Positions 13,016-55,099 of a stretch of DNA of 64,000 nt are shown piece by piece; within the stretch, counting starts at the first letter, position 1, and the number at the start of each line of letters is the position of its first letter. This DNA comes from Echinarachnius parma (Eukaryota > Echinodermata > Echinoidea > Clypeasteroida > Echinarachniidae): assembly GCA_037951105.1 (NCBI GenBank), contig JBAMJV010001386.1, positions 1-64,000 on the forward strand, given 5' to 3'. The translations under genes were made by a program, and so were the position numbers. Under the pieces are notes generated by a model, which was given only the letters and a program-made list of their open reading frames with translations, did no database searches and was not told the origin of the DNA.

Positions 13016-42880
<29,865 letters not shown>

Positions 42881-42882
42881 TT

Positions 42883-43086
42883 CTACGCACTGAAGCCCAT
42901 GGAGCGCCGAGTGAAGGAAGGCCAGGGTCTGCTGGTCAATAGTCCAGGATCTACACCACCGATGCAAGAGAGTGTATTTGTCCAGGAAAGTCCAGGGATG
43001 GGCAGACCGATCCGAATGCAGTCCGGGTTTCTCTCCGCGCAGGCATCGACAAACTTCGGTGACGAGGTTGGCCCAACAATTTTCAT
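42883..43086 (-). promoter_or_regulatory. Possible upstream ORF of the FGF mRNA
   Basis: On the sense strand of the FGF gene a 67-codon frame, with a nested 5-codon frame (MGFSA), ends in TAG at 42885-42883, only two bases before the chosen FGF ATG. If the 5' UTR reaches this far, ribosomes would have to leak past it or reinitiate, which would reduce FGF translation. The frame shows no recognised domain. The transcript start is unknown, so this is a positional observation only. Confidence 0.3.
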
Positions 43087-43439
43087 AAGCGAGCGAGCTT
43101 TGCACTGTCATATCACACGAGGTTTTATTCCAAACTGTTCCTTTGTCGATCAAACCACTAGAATTTATACTTTCCTTGCATTTTATTTTCGTGTGTGTGT
43201 ATATTCCTCGTGGGAGTTGGGTTTCCCTTCCTTTTAGTCACAGTAGTGGCACCATAGGGGCATGTAGTCCAGTTACAATCCGAGAGAGTGGGTGGATATC
43301 CGGCTGGAGTCGCGTCCCATGTATCGGTGACTGGTCGGGACGGAAGGTGAAACAACTTAATTCCTCACAGATCAGACATCATACAAACACGGCCACAGTC
43401 TGACGTGACGTAAAACTTGATGATTTTACAACACTTTCT

Positions 43440-43490
43440 TGAAATAATAATGCTCTTGAAAGTGCAGAACTATATATATAGTTTTGTATA
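43440..43490 (-). promoter_or_regulatory. Possible TATA-type core promoter upstream of FGF
   Basis: A self-complementary TATATATA stretch near 43471-43481 lies about 590 bp upstream of the FGF start codon. A start site ~30 bp downstream on the minus strand would give a 5' UTR of roughly 560 nt. The sequence is palindromic, so it gives no direction by itself, and no initiator is clear. Confidence 0.2.
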
Positions 43491-43673
43491 TTATGGTCCG
43501 CGATTAGTATTACGAGCGCGCGTTCACAGAGAGAGAGGTTGGCACGAGATGCGCTCACGACGACGGTTGCTCACATACTGCCGATACGAGTTGGTGTGAT
43601 TCAATTCAAATGAGTCGAGGCAAGCACTCGCATGTGTGGTGGGTGACCAACAAAAAAACGCAACCCTATTTAT

Positions 43674-43722
43674 CTCTCCCTCCCTCCCTCTCTTTCTCTT
43701 TCTCCCTCTCTCTCTTGTCTAA
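43674..43722 (+). repeat. CT-rich microsatellite
   Basis: Imperfect (CCCT/CT)n run upstream of the FGF start. Confidence 0.9.
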
Positions 43723-44524
43723 TTTTCCTTCCTCGTAGTGCGTTTTGAACATGTGCCCGCATTTTGCTGATGAAAAAAAAGAAATGCTACAACCATTTGG
43801 GCTTTTTAAATGAGACAGTCGTTTTGCGGTGGTTTTGAGGGGGACTGTTCGCTGGTAAATAAAATATGAAAGCACCGCCCCCAATGGGGTGGGAACGAGA
43901 GAACTACTCAACCGTCTCGTACTTGAGTGAGAGAGGAGGAGAAGCGAAGCCGCAAACGGTGGATAATAAGTATTGCATGCATGCATGCAAAATAAAAACT
44001 GTGGCAGAGAGAAGGGAATCAGCAGTTGATCAGTAATCATCACTCACAAGAGGAACATTGGCAAGAGAGAGAGAGTATAAGGAGCCTTTACTTATCTCTA
44101 TATATATTTATACATGATATCGGCTACCCAATTGCCACCCAAACTTATTTATTGCGTCATTCCACCACCAACCCCCCTAAACATGCTAAATAAAAGTACA
44201 GATTAGATGGTGGTGTCAAAATCAAATTATCACACGCCCCATCTGATCCGTGCAGCACCCTCCCCGCCCACCCTCCGCCCCCGTCACATCACCCAGCCAC
44301 GTGCCATATCGAATTTTCTCTCATCATTATACGACGTTCTCATCTCGTTTATTATTTATTATACTATTGTACCATCGTGACTCCGTCTCCGCTGACCATC
44401 TCACAAGATATATTCCCGCATCACTTTACAACTTTCCGGAACTATTTCATCGATGGCGTATCCAGTCAAACCCAGGAGGGGGCCAAATGTTCTGAGGGCT
44501 CTAATAATTCATATTAAAGGTCAA

Positions 44525-44547
44525 GGGGGGGGGGGGGGGGGGGGGGG
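44525..44547 (+). repeat. Poly-G run
   Basis: G homopolymer of about 23 bp. Confidence 0.95.
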
Positions 44548-44559
44548 TGTGTGAGAGTT

Positions 44560-45590
44560 TTTGTAAGTTTTTAATTCATGTGAAAGTTCATTAAGTAAGG
44601 AACATTGCCCTCCCCACGTGCTCGCGTACTTCTTGTGTTTATGGATACCCATATAAGATCGATTACACAGGTACATTGGATCCAGATATCGGCGTATATT
44701 TTCAATTATGATCAATATTTTGGTTGATATTTCAACAATATGCATGTAGTATGCATAATGTTTTTTGACAATTTTACTAAGCTCGGCGGTATAGGAATAT
44801 GATTGAAGATTGGGTTTCATGTTTAAATTTTTCCTCGTGGGTCAATGAGGTAGGTCACCATAGATTTTGGCCGCTTCATGGGATGGCGTGGAACTACGGT
44901 TATGAGTACATAGGGGTGCTTCCCCTACTTAAGTTGTCATTATTATCTAATATGAAGATTCTTACAACTCGATTCACGTATAATGATAGCCGAACAATGA
45001 CAATTCAAAACAACAACACCAACAAAAACGAGGGACCCTCGATATTAACGCCTCCGATTGGTGCAACAGTTCACTTTCCTGTGAACATTATCCATAGTTC
45101 TGATAGTGGTGATTCATATAGATGGTGCTCAACGCGGGCGGAAAATCGTTACATGTGTTTGCACACAGTGGCTTTTAGAAGCTTCAGCGGTGCTCAAGAG
45201 GCGCTAAATGTGCCCTTTGTGTTTGATGAATGAGAACTTAGACGGGTGATTGGAGGGGGGTTATGGAGGGGTAGCCAAGGGGAGCTGCACCGCCCCCCTC
45301 GAGGGCCGAGTCACGCATGAGCCGGAGGCAGAACGATAGGCAGGTGGAATCATATTATCCCACCTTATCCCAACCTCGTTCCAACACCATTTTCCTAAGC
45401 GAATATAGTCTTCTCCAGTAACAAATTCGAATGAAAGTTGCTTCTGTGCATGTCAAAGTGATTGCAATAATAATGTAATATGAAATAGATAGTTGTCTCA
45501 TCAGAACGCTCGAGGCATTTTTAGCTTTGTATTGGCTTTAGCCTAGCTGCCTTAATGAGGCGCTCAAGCATTTCAAGGAATAAATTCCCG
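44560..45590. other. Unassigned FGF 5' flank
   Basis: A 144-codon open frame at 44799-45233 lacks any recognised domain, has no homopolymer bias or splice support, and I do not call it a gene. Nothing else found. Confidence 0.45.
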
Positions 45591-45599
45591 CCAAGTACT

Positions 45600-45757
45600 C
45601 ATTTTAGTAACACACCCGAGTTAAGAGCAACAAATGCGGATTAAGTGATTAAGACAGTGGTTAATTGTCGAAAGACACGCGTGCCGCGGTTGGGACTCGA
45701 ACCCAAGACCTTAGTTCTGAAAGGCAAAGGCCCGAACCAATATACCACACCACTCCC
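45600..45757 (-). mobile_element. tRNA-derived SINE
   Basis: The minus strand carries GGTTCGAGTCCC (B box, near 45689-45702) and a tRNA-like head from 45757. The body runs toward 45600. Confidence 0.65.
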
Positions 45758-46049
45758 AATGATTTGTACAGTAATTGCATTCAATACATAACAAGTAAAT
45801 TGTGTAATGATTGGAATCTTCCAATTAATCTAACTATCAAATAACTCGTATAATATCAACTCTTATTGAACTTGAAAATATCTTGATACACGAACATTTG
45901 GGATGAGAAACTCTCTAAAATATCTAGGCGTTATTTCATTAATCAAAAACGTGAGTGAAATGAAAATGTTGGATGTTTTAACACCTTCACTTTTGTGTTG
46001 TTGTTGTTTCTTCTTTTTTGTTTTACTTTAAATCAACCCGCACATAAGT

Positions 46050-46344
46050 AAGTTTAGTTAAAGTCCTTTCCCGTGCCAATGTTGGCACATAAGGCGGCGC
46101 CTATCTCCGATTCATTAGCCCTAGGCCACACGTCTACTAAATGTAGCGAAAGCTACAGAAGGGGGCCAGTCCTCTGGTAACTCGTGTGATTAACTTTCCC
46201 TTCTCCATTCTATAGATGCCGAGCGCCTGGCTAGAAGGCAGAAGGTACCATTTTTAAAGTCTTTGGTATGACTCGGTCTGGGTTCGAACCCGGGACCTCC
46301 CGTGCATGAGGCGGACACTCTAACCGCTAAGCCACCATGCTCTG
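46050..46344 (-). mobile_element. tRNA-derived SINE with ~220-bp body
   Basis: The minus strand has a clean A box TGGCTTAGCGGTTAGAGTG and B box GGTTCGAACCC. A body follows with tagctttcgctacatttagt, ggcgccgccttatgtgcc and gcacgggaaaggacttt. The head is the best tRNA match in the window, but pairing is incomplete and the body is continuous with it, so it is a SINE and not a tRNA gene. Confidence 0.75.
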
Positions 46345-46379
46345 CACATAATCAGATGTTCAAATTATACGTTATATGT

Positions 46380-46440
46380 AGGCTACATAATATATTTATA
46401 TACATGTATATATTTATATACATGTATATATGTTATATTT
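46380..46440 (+). repeat. AT-rich minisatellite (atatttatatacatgt units)
   Basis: About 2-3 copies of a 16-bp unit. Confidence 0.8.
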
Positions 46441-46499
46441 ACACCTTGCTTTACAAGCTGGCGGGAAAATCGACGACATTAATCGATCGTTGATATACA

Positions 46500-47940
46500 A
46501 TGCAATTATCTGACGGGGTTAAATGAAGACGGACAATCGAATAATTGAACGTTTGACTTCTGACAAGTATTCTCAACTAATGACGCGTTTTATCATGAAG
46601 AACCCCAAATCGATACTTGACTGTTGTGTGCCTTTAGGCTTTAAACCCTTGAACAATAATGTTACCTGTATATATTAAAACACACGCGTCCATGTACTCC
46701 CACATCCCTGGTTATACCATGCCTGATATCTTACATAACTTGAAATATCTTACATGAATGCATCCTTCCTTCAGATACAATGAGAAACTTGGAAAGTATG
46801 ATAAGTGTTTTTAGTGAGAAAAAAAACACGTTAGTCATGACGCAAATTAACGGAATAGTTAAAATGTTCACTTCATCTGATATCTAAAGAAATCTAGCGA
46901 AAAGAGTGATATCGTATTGCTATGAAGGTGTTCTGCAAGTTTATACTAAGTATGCCATTTACAAAAGTGCTTAGAACTTATTTCAACTCGAAGAAAATCG
47001 TACCGTTTGAACATACTGGACATAATTGTATTGACGTTAAAATCATCTGGGAATAACAATCGTACAAAAAGCTCAATATTCAACTTGCCATTACTAAACA
47101 ATAATATGTTAATAATGTCGCGTATAATTGTATTTAGGTAGCCTTCCTTGGAATTGCATTAAACTGATGCAGGAATTACAATTAATTAATTACAAACGAA
47201 TGTCCACAGCCGGCATGACAGGGTGATAACAGAGGGAGGATACATGATTGTACTTTCCCAGATTGCGTTGAGTTGTCGTTTTTCTTTCTTTCAATTTCAA
47301 TTCGTAGTAAAGGAAAGGGAAGTTCCTATACAAGCACTAGGGTTTTCACTTTAATAATCAGAGCGAAATTTGACAAGTTTTAACGATACCAGATTAATGC
47401 AGCTCTGCATGTAAAGCACGTATATTTTTGAAAAGGTTATAATTATGTAAGAACCAAAATGGACAAAATATGCTAAGCATATATAATTATGCAATACGAT
47501 ACTATGCAAAATGATATTATGCAAAACTATAATATTCAAAACGTTGCGATACACCATGATGGCCATGTAAAAGGAATATGTCAACTATTAGAACACTTTT
47601 AGTTTATAATTTTATTAATTGTGTCACTATGTAAATATTATACTCTGAAATAAAGTCCCTCGTAAGATGTAAAAGAAAAAGAATTTTTTTTTTTAATGAT
47701 GGCGTGATGGCCGCTGGCCACTATTAGTAGTATGAGCAGGAGAGTTCTATAACTCTTGATGACTCGCTATCAACGCCATATCGGAAATCCCTCGCAAACT
47801 TGTATACAGTCATATAGCCATTGGCAACCTCCGCCTCCTATACATTAAGGAGTTACATAAACTCACTTACCCCTCACAAACCTACCCCCCCCCCCCCATA
47901 CTTGTTCTCCTCGCCACCACATCTTCCTCCCTTTGGACTC
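46500..47940. other. Unassigned AT-rich DNA
   Basis: No gene or repeat recognised apart from a C run at 47883-47897. Confidence 0.5.
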
Positions 47941-47942
47941 TC

Positions 47943-48343
47943 TTAAAGGGGTCTAGTAACTATATACGTTGACATATTAATGCAAAAAATGACAAGGTGC
48001 ACTTATGTTATCTGATAAGTGTGTCCATCGAGTGATGTATGAAAATTTCATGTTAAATTAATGTCATAATTATGATCGAGTATAATGAACGAAATGCAAA
48101 TTGTTATTTCTATAGGCTTGTACAGAGTTGAAAAAATAATGATCCCCATGACTTTTTTTTTCAAATCAAACCTTAACATGTTAAATATCTCAATGACAGC
48201 GAGAGAAGATTTGTAAGGGGGAAAAAAAAGCTGAATTCATGCTTCTGTTATAAGTAGAGAAAAAACAGCAAGGCATAAAAGAACCACTAGATTTGCAAAT
48301 GAGTTTGGTCGATTTAGACAAAGTTAATACTAGATCCCCTTAA
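47943..48343. mobile_element. TTAA-flanked MITE, diverged copy
   Basis: TTAA at 47943-47946 and 48340-48343. The left end AGGGGTCTAGTAACT and the right end AGTTAATACTAGATCCCC are inverted repeats related to copies 1 and 2. The interior shares gaaaatttca and agttgaaa words with them. Confidence 0.65.
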
Positions 48344-49129
48344 CTGCTTAAAGGGAAAATGTAACTTTGTTGTCGCTGTACCTTTATACCAAGACTGATT
48401 AAAAACATGTTTAAGGTGGATATAACCTATTACTGCGATCTGCTGCCTACATCGAGTCTCCATTGAGTGGTGTGCTGAAGATGAATTTTAAACCAATCAA
48501 CTACATGTATTTTGGAAGGTAACTATCAGACCATTAACTTTTAGCTCCTTAATCCAAATTAAATACTGACGAAACTCAATTATCTACTATATTGTAATCG
48601 TGATCAAGCATTCCGAAAATTTGAAATAAAAAACTACTTACAAATGTTGTAATGTATGGAATATTATATCGTTATTAAGTGTGTAATGTAATGATTGTAT
48701 GGAGGGATAAAAAGTGCTGTTCGTCCTGAAATAGAATATTACTTATAATTGTTAAAGTAAACATGGCGTCCATGAAGATTTTCACACGAAAGCATGCGTG
48801 ATTTGAACAAAAGATGCATTCGGTTCCAGGGGCCTCCCATGGAAATTGCATTATCACCACCCTTGGTGGTTCCTTCATTTGCGGATAATGCTCATTTCAA
48901 GGTCTCTAACAAATATCTATATTCTTCTCTAAAACTTAAGAAATCGAACTTATTGATATAATCATGATGATGTGACCGTCTCGTTTGATAAATAGGAGTC
49001 ACCTCTGGCTGACTGACTGACTTCAAAGAGTGCAACGGAATATTTTCGCCACGAATTAGAGACAGGATCAGATATGTTATTTGGGAGATGGTGTGATATT
49101 AATTGGTCTGTTTGATCCACCACACTTTT

Positions 49130-49170
49130 GTGACTGTGATTGTGACTGTGACTGTGACTGTGACTGCATG
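49130..49170 (+). repeat. (TGTGAC)n hexanucleotide repeat
   Basis: Six tandem units of tgtgac/tgtgat. Confidence 0.9.
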
Positions 49171-50003
49171 TCACGAAAACGTTCTTTTAGGACTGACTTC
49201 AGTATAATCAGATGAATGTTAGATGTCTCCGATGGATCGAACTAAGTTCATTTTTTTTGTTTTGTAAGTTAATAGTCATGTATAGAAAATTATTAAGGAA
49301 AATATTCTTTAATTGTACTCTAATATTATAGATTGGACAACATTTGTGGCTAGATGCTGAGGTGTAAAGATTTACCCCGAGCTACTGTCGACCTAATTTG
49401 TATTAAAAAAACGTCCTATAGTATTCTTCAAGTATAGCAAATAATGATACAGACATCGTGGCAGTGGTAGGTAAATCGTAGTTAAACCGTCCCCCTTTTT
49501 TTTCCGAATATTTGTATTTTCGTTCCCGTTTCCTTGCGGCTAGCTCTGATCCATTCATACCTCTGTCTGTTCTGTCAACTAACGAAATATCATTTTCATC
49601 GAACAAATAGCGCCATTTCCGAAAGATGATAAACTAATTGTAACCTTTTCTTATCTCGGGTTGGGTTGGATGCGCCACATATCTGGCATAGCTTTACTTC
49701 CCGTTACTCATTATAACGTTAAAATATTTACTCATCGCATGCAGTCATCGGTAAAAAAAAAAAAAAAAAAAAGGGGCAGTATTTTATTTGTAAAGTCTTC
49801 AAAAAACGATTCGAAGAAACACGAGAAAAAAAAAAGATGAAAAAAAAAGAGGGCAAACAATAAACATGTTTTGATAATGCTAAACCCTGTAAATCTGATT
49901 GATCGATTAATTCACGTTTCAATACTTGACCAATATATTTCTGATCGAGATATATCTTAGTATGACGTAGCAACTTGATGGTGATGATGACTATATACGT
50001 TGT

Positions 50004-50033
50004 TACGTAATTACGTCACGTGACCTCACGTGA
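50004..50033. promoter_or_regulatory. ACGT-core motif cluster
   Basis: Five ACGT cores in 30 bp, including TACGTAATTACGTCACGTGA and TCACGTGA. Such words bind bZIP and bHLH factors in general. No gene start is identified beside it. Confidence 0.2.
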
Positions 50034-50205
50034 TCCTCATTTCTCAATGGTTTTGAATTAGCGACTAAATATTGTCGTACTAAAAATAATTTTAATTAGT
50101 GGTGGCTGGAATAGAACAAACAAACAACAACATTATTATAGGTCTGTTGGTTGAATTATGTGAAACAAAACAGGAGATGCCAGATGGGTGAGCAAGGGGT
50201 GGTCC

Positions 50206-50352
50206 TGGGTCCCGTTGCAATCGAATGCAAATCAGAAAATAATGATTAACATTTGAACCAGTCAGCTTTGCGCATGTAGTCACATGATCTGACTTGCAAT
50301 GAATCGCAACTTAATTGACAATCGATTGCAACTCGTTGTGCAACACCTCAGG
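50206..50352. mobile_element. Inverted-repeat element R3, uninterrupted copy
   Basis: The left end gggtcccgttgcaatcg and right end cgattgcaactcgttgtgca are inverted repeats, and the interior word ctgacttgcaat recurs at 31427-31438 in the other copy. Confidence 0.6.
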
Positions 50353-50670
50353 TTTACCAAGCCCTCTGATTCATATCAATACATTTTGTGTGAACCATAA
50401 TTATATTATCGTCGGTGTGACTATTTGACTCGGCAAGTTAAAAGGAGCATTTCATTCTCTTATTTATCTATAATAACCAGCCAATGACAGTAAATGATAT
50501 CAAATACTAAACGAAGATGTTCACCGTTAACACCTCAAGCACGACATTATTTCCACGACCTTGCCTACTTTCTACTGACTGTCTACTGTCTACTTTCCGA
50601 GCTTATTTTTACCTTCACTCACATACATACAGCATTTACCTTCACCTATATACAGCATTTATATGCGGAC

Positions 50671-51213
50671 TTAAAGGGGTAGTACAGTTTTGGTAAGGCT
50701 GAACTTAAGTAACCAAACCTGGACAGTAACATTATAAACTAATAGTTATAACTCCACCATGCTCGAAAGGTATACAAAATTACAAACGACTAAGTAAAAA
50801 GCCCGTTATCATTCAAAAAGAGCCATTAAAACACAAGAGGGCGCTTTCTTAAGAGGCATTGGTTTCAACAATTTTTCATACAAAATTATGCATGTGATGT
50901 TTTATTGAAATAATGATTAAATATAGAGATCATCAACAACTATTTAAAAAACGCTTTTGAAAATTTTTGAAAAAGTGCAAGCATTTTTTTTATTTTTTGA
51001 AAAAATCATCTAATTATTTGGGCCCCAAATAATTATAAGATCAGATATATTTATTGATATTTCAGCCGTTTCTGGGTCGATTTTGACCAAATAAAGTTTA
51101 TTCTGCCATTAAAATTGCATGTTCTCTCAAATTCGACACTCAGTTTTTCATTACCTCACAAAAAAATTGTGATGTGCAGCGCCCTCTCTACCAAAACTAA
51201 GCTACCCCTTTAA
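50671..51213. mobile_element. TTAA-flanked MITE of a second family
   Basis: TTAA at 50671-50674 and 51210-51213 flank a 535-bp element with ends AGGGGTAGTACAGTTTTGGTA and, on the other strand, AGGGGTAGCTTAGTTTTGGTA. The interior is non-coding and differs from the AGGGATCTAG family. Confidence 0.75.
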
Positions 51214-53590
51214 ACATGTTAAATAGCCCAGCCAAGGGTGATGTTTATACTATAAACGTGCGGGTATATATCGGGGCCGCCTCTCATTTAATGAGAAAAT
51301 GACATATATTAAACGAACATTTACTCTGCTAACACCTCCGGCACAAAGGCTATTTACGTTAGAAATGCCTTGATTTCTGGCGCTCGATCGCCGCCCTTCA
51401 TGCAGAATAGCGACTATCATATCTCACAGCTATTGTCACGGCCACAGATAAGCCTGATTAGCCAGTCTCTGTTTAAATTTAGACGGTGTATTTGCCCTCA
51501 AATATTTGCCATACAATTTTTTCTTCTAGGTGCATGGTCAAAGTTCATTATTTAATTCATTTTTGTTTTCTTTCGTTCTTTCTTTCTCCCCCTTCAAGTT
51601 CGAGATACCGTTTTCTTCAAGTTGACACTTCTTCTCTTTCGCGTCTATATCGCGGTCTTTCGACCGTTTAAATCTACATTTGTTCGTGTGTCATAAACTA
51701 ATTAAGAGCTATTCAGCTAGTGGGCCAGCGTTGTGCGTGCATGGTCCAATCAGTCGGGGTACACAAACACCTCGGAATTACCCTTGCTTGGGTTCTATAC
51801 AAAAGTACGCTTCAAAACAGGATACAGTTTGACCCTCTTATGCTTCTATTTAATACAAAGGTATTGAAAATGTTGAAGATTTACAACTTATTTAAAAAAG
51901 AAAAGACACTGATTTTGTTATAATTAAAAAAAATACATGAATGGTTTCTATATTTAAAACTATATTTACTACAGACCACTGTAATTGCACAAATCTTTTG
52001 TTTTCACAGAATCGTACGGTTGTCCAATTGGCATAATTATTGTTGAGATAAAAAAAAAATGGAACCTTATTTATCTTACAGGGGCGCGAAGAATCACCAT
52101 AATACATTCATATAATGCCAGTGGTAGCTGGTTATATAGGATGACTAAAGACTTTCCCGGCTTTAATCATGTTCGGGGCTAAAGTGGCTTGCACTTCTCC
52201 CCCACCAGATTTAACCTTTTAAACATTATTGCCTTCAAAATCTTTACCTTGAACCAATTCTGCCTTGCTACTTTAAGCTTCACTCGATATCCTTTCGTTC
52301 CATGATAGGTCCTACTTGTCGCTTTGAAGTGCCTTACACTAATCCCATCTTAGGAACCTCTCCTTAACGCACGGGCAGGGGGACACTACGTGCGTACAAC
52401 CCAATAAACGTATCATTAGTTGGGATCGGGGGGTTAATAAGGCATCTTCAACTTAGCGCCCCCGCCGAGCCGCGTAAAGTATGCTTAATATACCACGAGT
52501 GTCGTCGATGTAACGACTTTCAACTCTTCAAGAGCAATGAATACGAAGCGACATGACAAACGGGACATAATCTTAAACACCCACTCACCGGCCTAATTGA
52601 CACATTGGCATAAGGCTTAATTGCATTGTACTTTGCCGTGACACCACGAAGCGCTTGATGTTTTCCCATTAAAGTACCTTTCCTCGCTGTAAGTCAAGTA
52701 CCATGCATGCATATGGTCTTGGGTCTTATCCGCTTCTCCCTTGCCTCTTAACTGTCAAACAGATCCCCCTGGATGCATGCTCGGGGGTAATAACAAAACC
52801 ATGAAGACGACACACCTCATTGTATATAAGCGCTTCTCGCTAAGTTTCGTTTGCGTCTAATGGGGGGATTTGTGATCCCCCCAATTGGGGGTCCGCTTAA
52901 TGACCGCCTTGTCATTGCTCGTGTTCACAGACAATTCATTCCAATTAGCCCTTCATTGTATTCCAGCTCGTTCCGGGATAGATTACAAACGTTATCCTAG
53001 CTGCTGCTTTGGCCATTTTGTTGTTCATGTTACTGTTAGAGCCGTCCGGGTGAGTATAAAGTAGGTGGGTGGGTATACGTTGATTCCTATCTCTGTCCCG
53101 GTCGACCGTTAACTTCCACCCTGTCACCAATCCATGCACCTTGCTTGCACCTTGCTTGCTCGCTGAGTGACCCGCACATAACCCTGTAGGGCTACACACT
53201 TTCACGTCATAATCTCCTTAAAGTTTTGTTTTCTCAAGTTCGTCAGATCGCCACCCTGCCCTCCTAAACTTGAAATGTTGTTATGATTGCAATCAACGAT
53301 CCTTTTTTTTCCTCCCTGGCCAACCATCCCGCATTTTATTCACTTGGAACGTCGACAGAATGATGGTTTAACGTGTTGTGACCGTGTGTTCCACTTCAAT
53401 GTTAAACTGAACCTTCTAGCATGTCTAGATTGTGATACTTCCTCAGGGTTATCCCGTTCAGGACTGAGTGATTTTGCTATTACATATAACATGTATTCTC
53501 CATAGACCCATGCCCGAGTATTTTCGGGACAAGTCCTGAATGGGTTTACTTGTCGAATACTTGATGCATCCCCTGCATGGTCCCAAACTG
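51214..53590. other. Unassigned DNA
   Basis: No gene or mobile element I can support. The open frames at 51370-51671, 52945-53205 and 53287-53505 lack family resemblance. Confidence 0.45.
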
Positions 53591-53595
53591 CCATG

Positions 53596-53775
53596 GTACA
53601 GTCAAACCTGCGTTAGCGGCCACCTGTCTTTAGCGGCAACCTTGCCTATAGTGGCCACTAAACGTGATCCCATGCAGAGAAGAAGAAAAAAAAACGAAAT
53701 TCTGGAACCTGTATATAGAGGTCACCCGTGTTATTTTGTACATAGATGGCCACTTTACACGAGCTTGATCGTAGT
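53596..53775. mobile_element. R2 MITE, diverged copy
   Basis: Starts acagtcaaacctg and carries ggccacctgtctttagcggc and ctatagtggccactaaacgt, matching 31173-31354 in sequence and order. The right terminal repeat is eroded. Confidence 0.65.
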
Positions 53776-53824
53776 TATACAATGTATTTGAGTTTACAAA
53801 AACATATCAAAATTAGTTTTATGT

Positions 53825-53930
53825 TAATAATAATAATAATAATGGTGGCTACTTATATAGCGCACGTTCCGTCTTTCGTAACGAATGGGTTGATCTGCAT
53901 TGAACACAGTCAAGGCACACTGTTTAGATA
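53825..53930 (-). mobile_element. 3' tail of a SINE or LINE with (ATT)n
   Basis: The minus strand reads gtgcgctatataagtagcc then (ATT)n, a tail style common to several invertebrate retroposons. The rest of the element is not recognisable. Confidence 0.45.
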
Positions 53931-53999
53931 TCACTATACGTATGCAGTTCTTACAATCTCGAAACGAATAAACACAATTCAAGATCTTTATAATGTTTA

Positions 54000-55090
54000 A
54001 GGTAGATTATAAACACATACACATAATGTTTGTAAAATCATTCAAAAATTGAAAGTTAGAAGAAATGTAAGATTGCATAATAAACATTTTCTATAATACC
54101 ACAAAATGACTGACGCTTTTCGTTTGTCCTACAAGTATTTGGGGGTGTTTAGGAGTTTTTTACGATAATATATTATGAAATAAGTGAGAAATCTTCAAAA
54201 ACATTATAATTAAGATATAGAGTGATATCAGGCAGTGTACATTATCAGCAACGTATTAAATCAAATATCACTTTCAAATTTAATAAATTGTGGAAATTCG
54301 TTTTGAATCAAATAATACCGGAAGCAAAATCAAGGAATAATGAATAAAGGGGGTTTGGGTCACAAGCACCGGTATACAAAAAAACAAAAAAAACGAGAAT
54401 ACCAAGAACAAGGGGGGAACAAAAAGGCAGAAACTTACGTGGAAAAAGTAACGATCCTCATACTGCGCCATGTTATATGAGGCCTAGTATGAAGCCGAAG
54501 AGACGGGGGAGCTCTGTTAATATTCCATAGAGCCAGGGCGGTTCTCGGCTACTGCTACAGCTAATTACAATATCAACACTAACAAGATAATTCACGAGAG
54601 TAAAAACAGAAAAATCGAGATAACTGTAGCCTTTCCAACGAATTTGGAACACACCGCTGTTTGTGATAGTATAATGTATATCACTCCTTTGAATAATTGG
54701 CGGCAAAACTTCGTATTAAAGGCGTCACAAGATTAAACAAAAAAAAACACGCTTTTTGATCTTGTCAACGGGGTGATGTGAGAAAGTATAATGTCACTGC
54801 TTTGCTCCTAAACGTGATGGAGACGATTATATAATATCATCAAGTTTGTGTTCAACTTGATAAAAAGTGTCGCAGTTAAATTATGTTCGCGTGCAGGAGC
54901 ATGAACTCGTTTAAAAATATGTTTTCAGGTCAAAATTGCTTGGGTAACTCAGTTGCCAGAGGTACTGGAAACTGGAAGACGTCGCGCTTTAACAATCCAA
55001 TTTTAAAATTCCAACCTATACTCGAGGAGTAAGAATCAAGAATGAACATCGGCTGGTGGTGATAAATGACGCATTTCCTTCCTTTAAAAA
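54000..55090. other. Unassigned AT-rich DNA
   Basis: No feature recognised. Confidence 0.5.
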
Positions 55091-55099
55091 AAAAATCAC

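Noticed and set aside
44799-45233. 144-codon plus-strand frame
   Set aside because: No recognised domain, no splice sites of note and no second exon; chance is a sufficient explanation.
46262-46344. tRNA gene
   Set aside because: A and B boxes are good but the cloverleaf does not close, and a SINE body follows directly.
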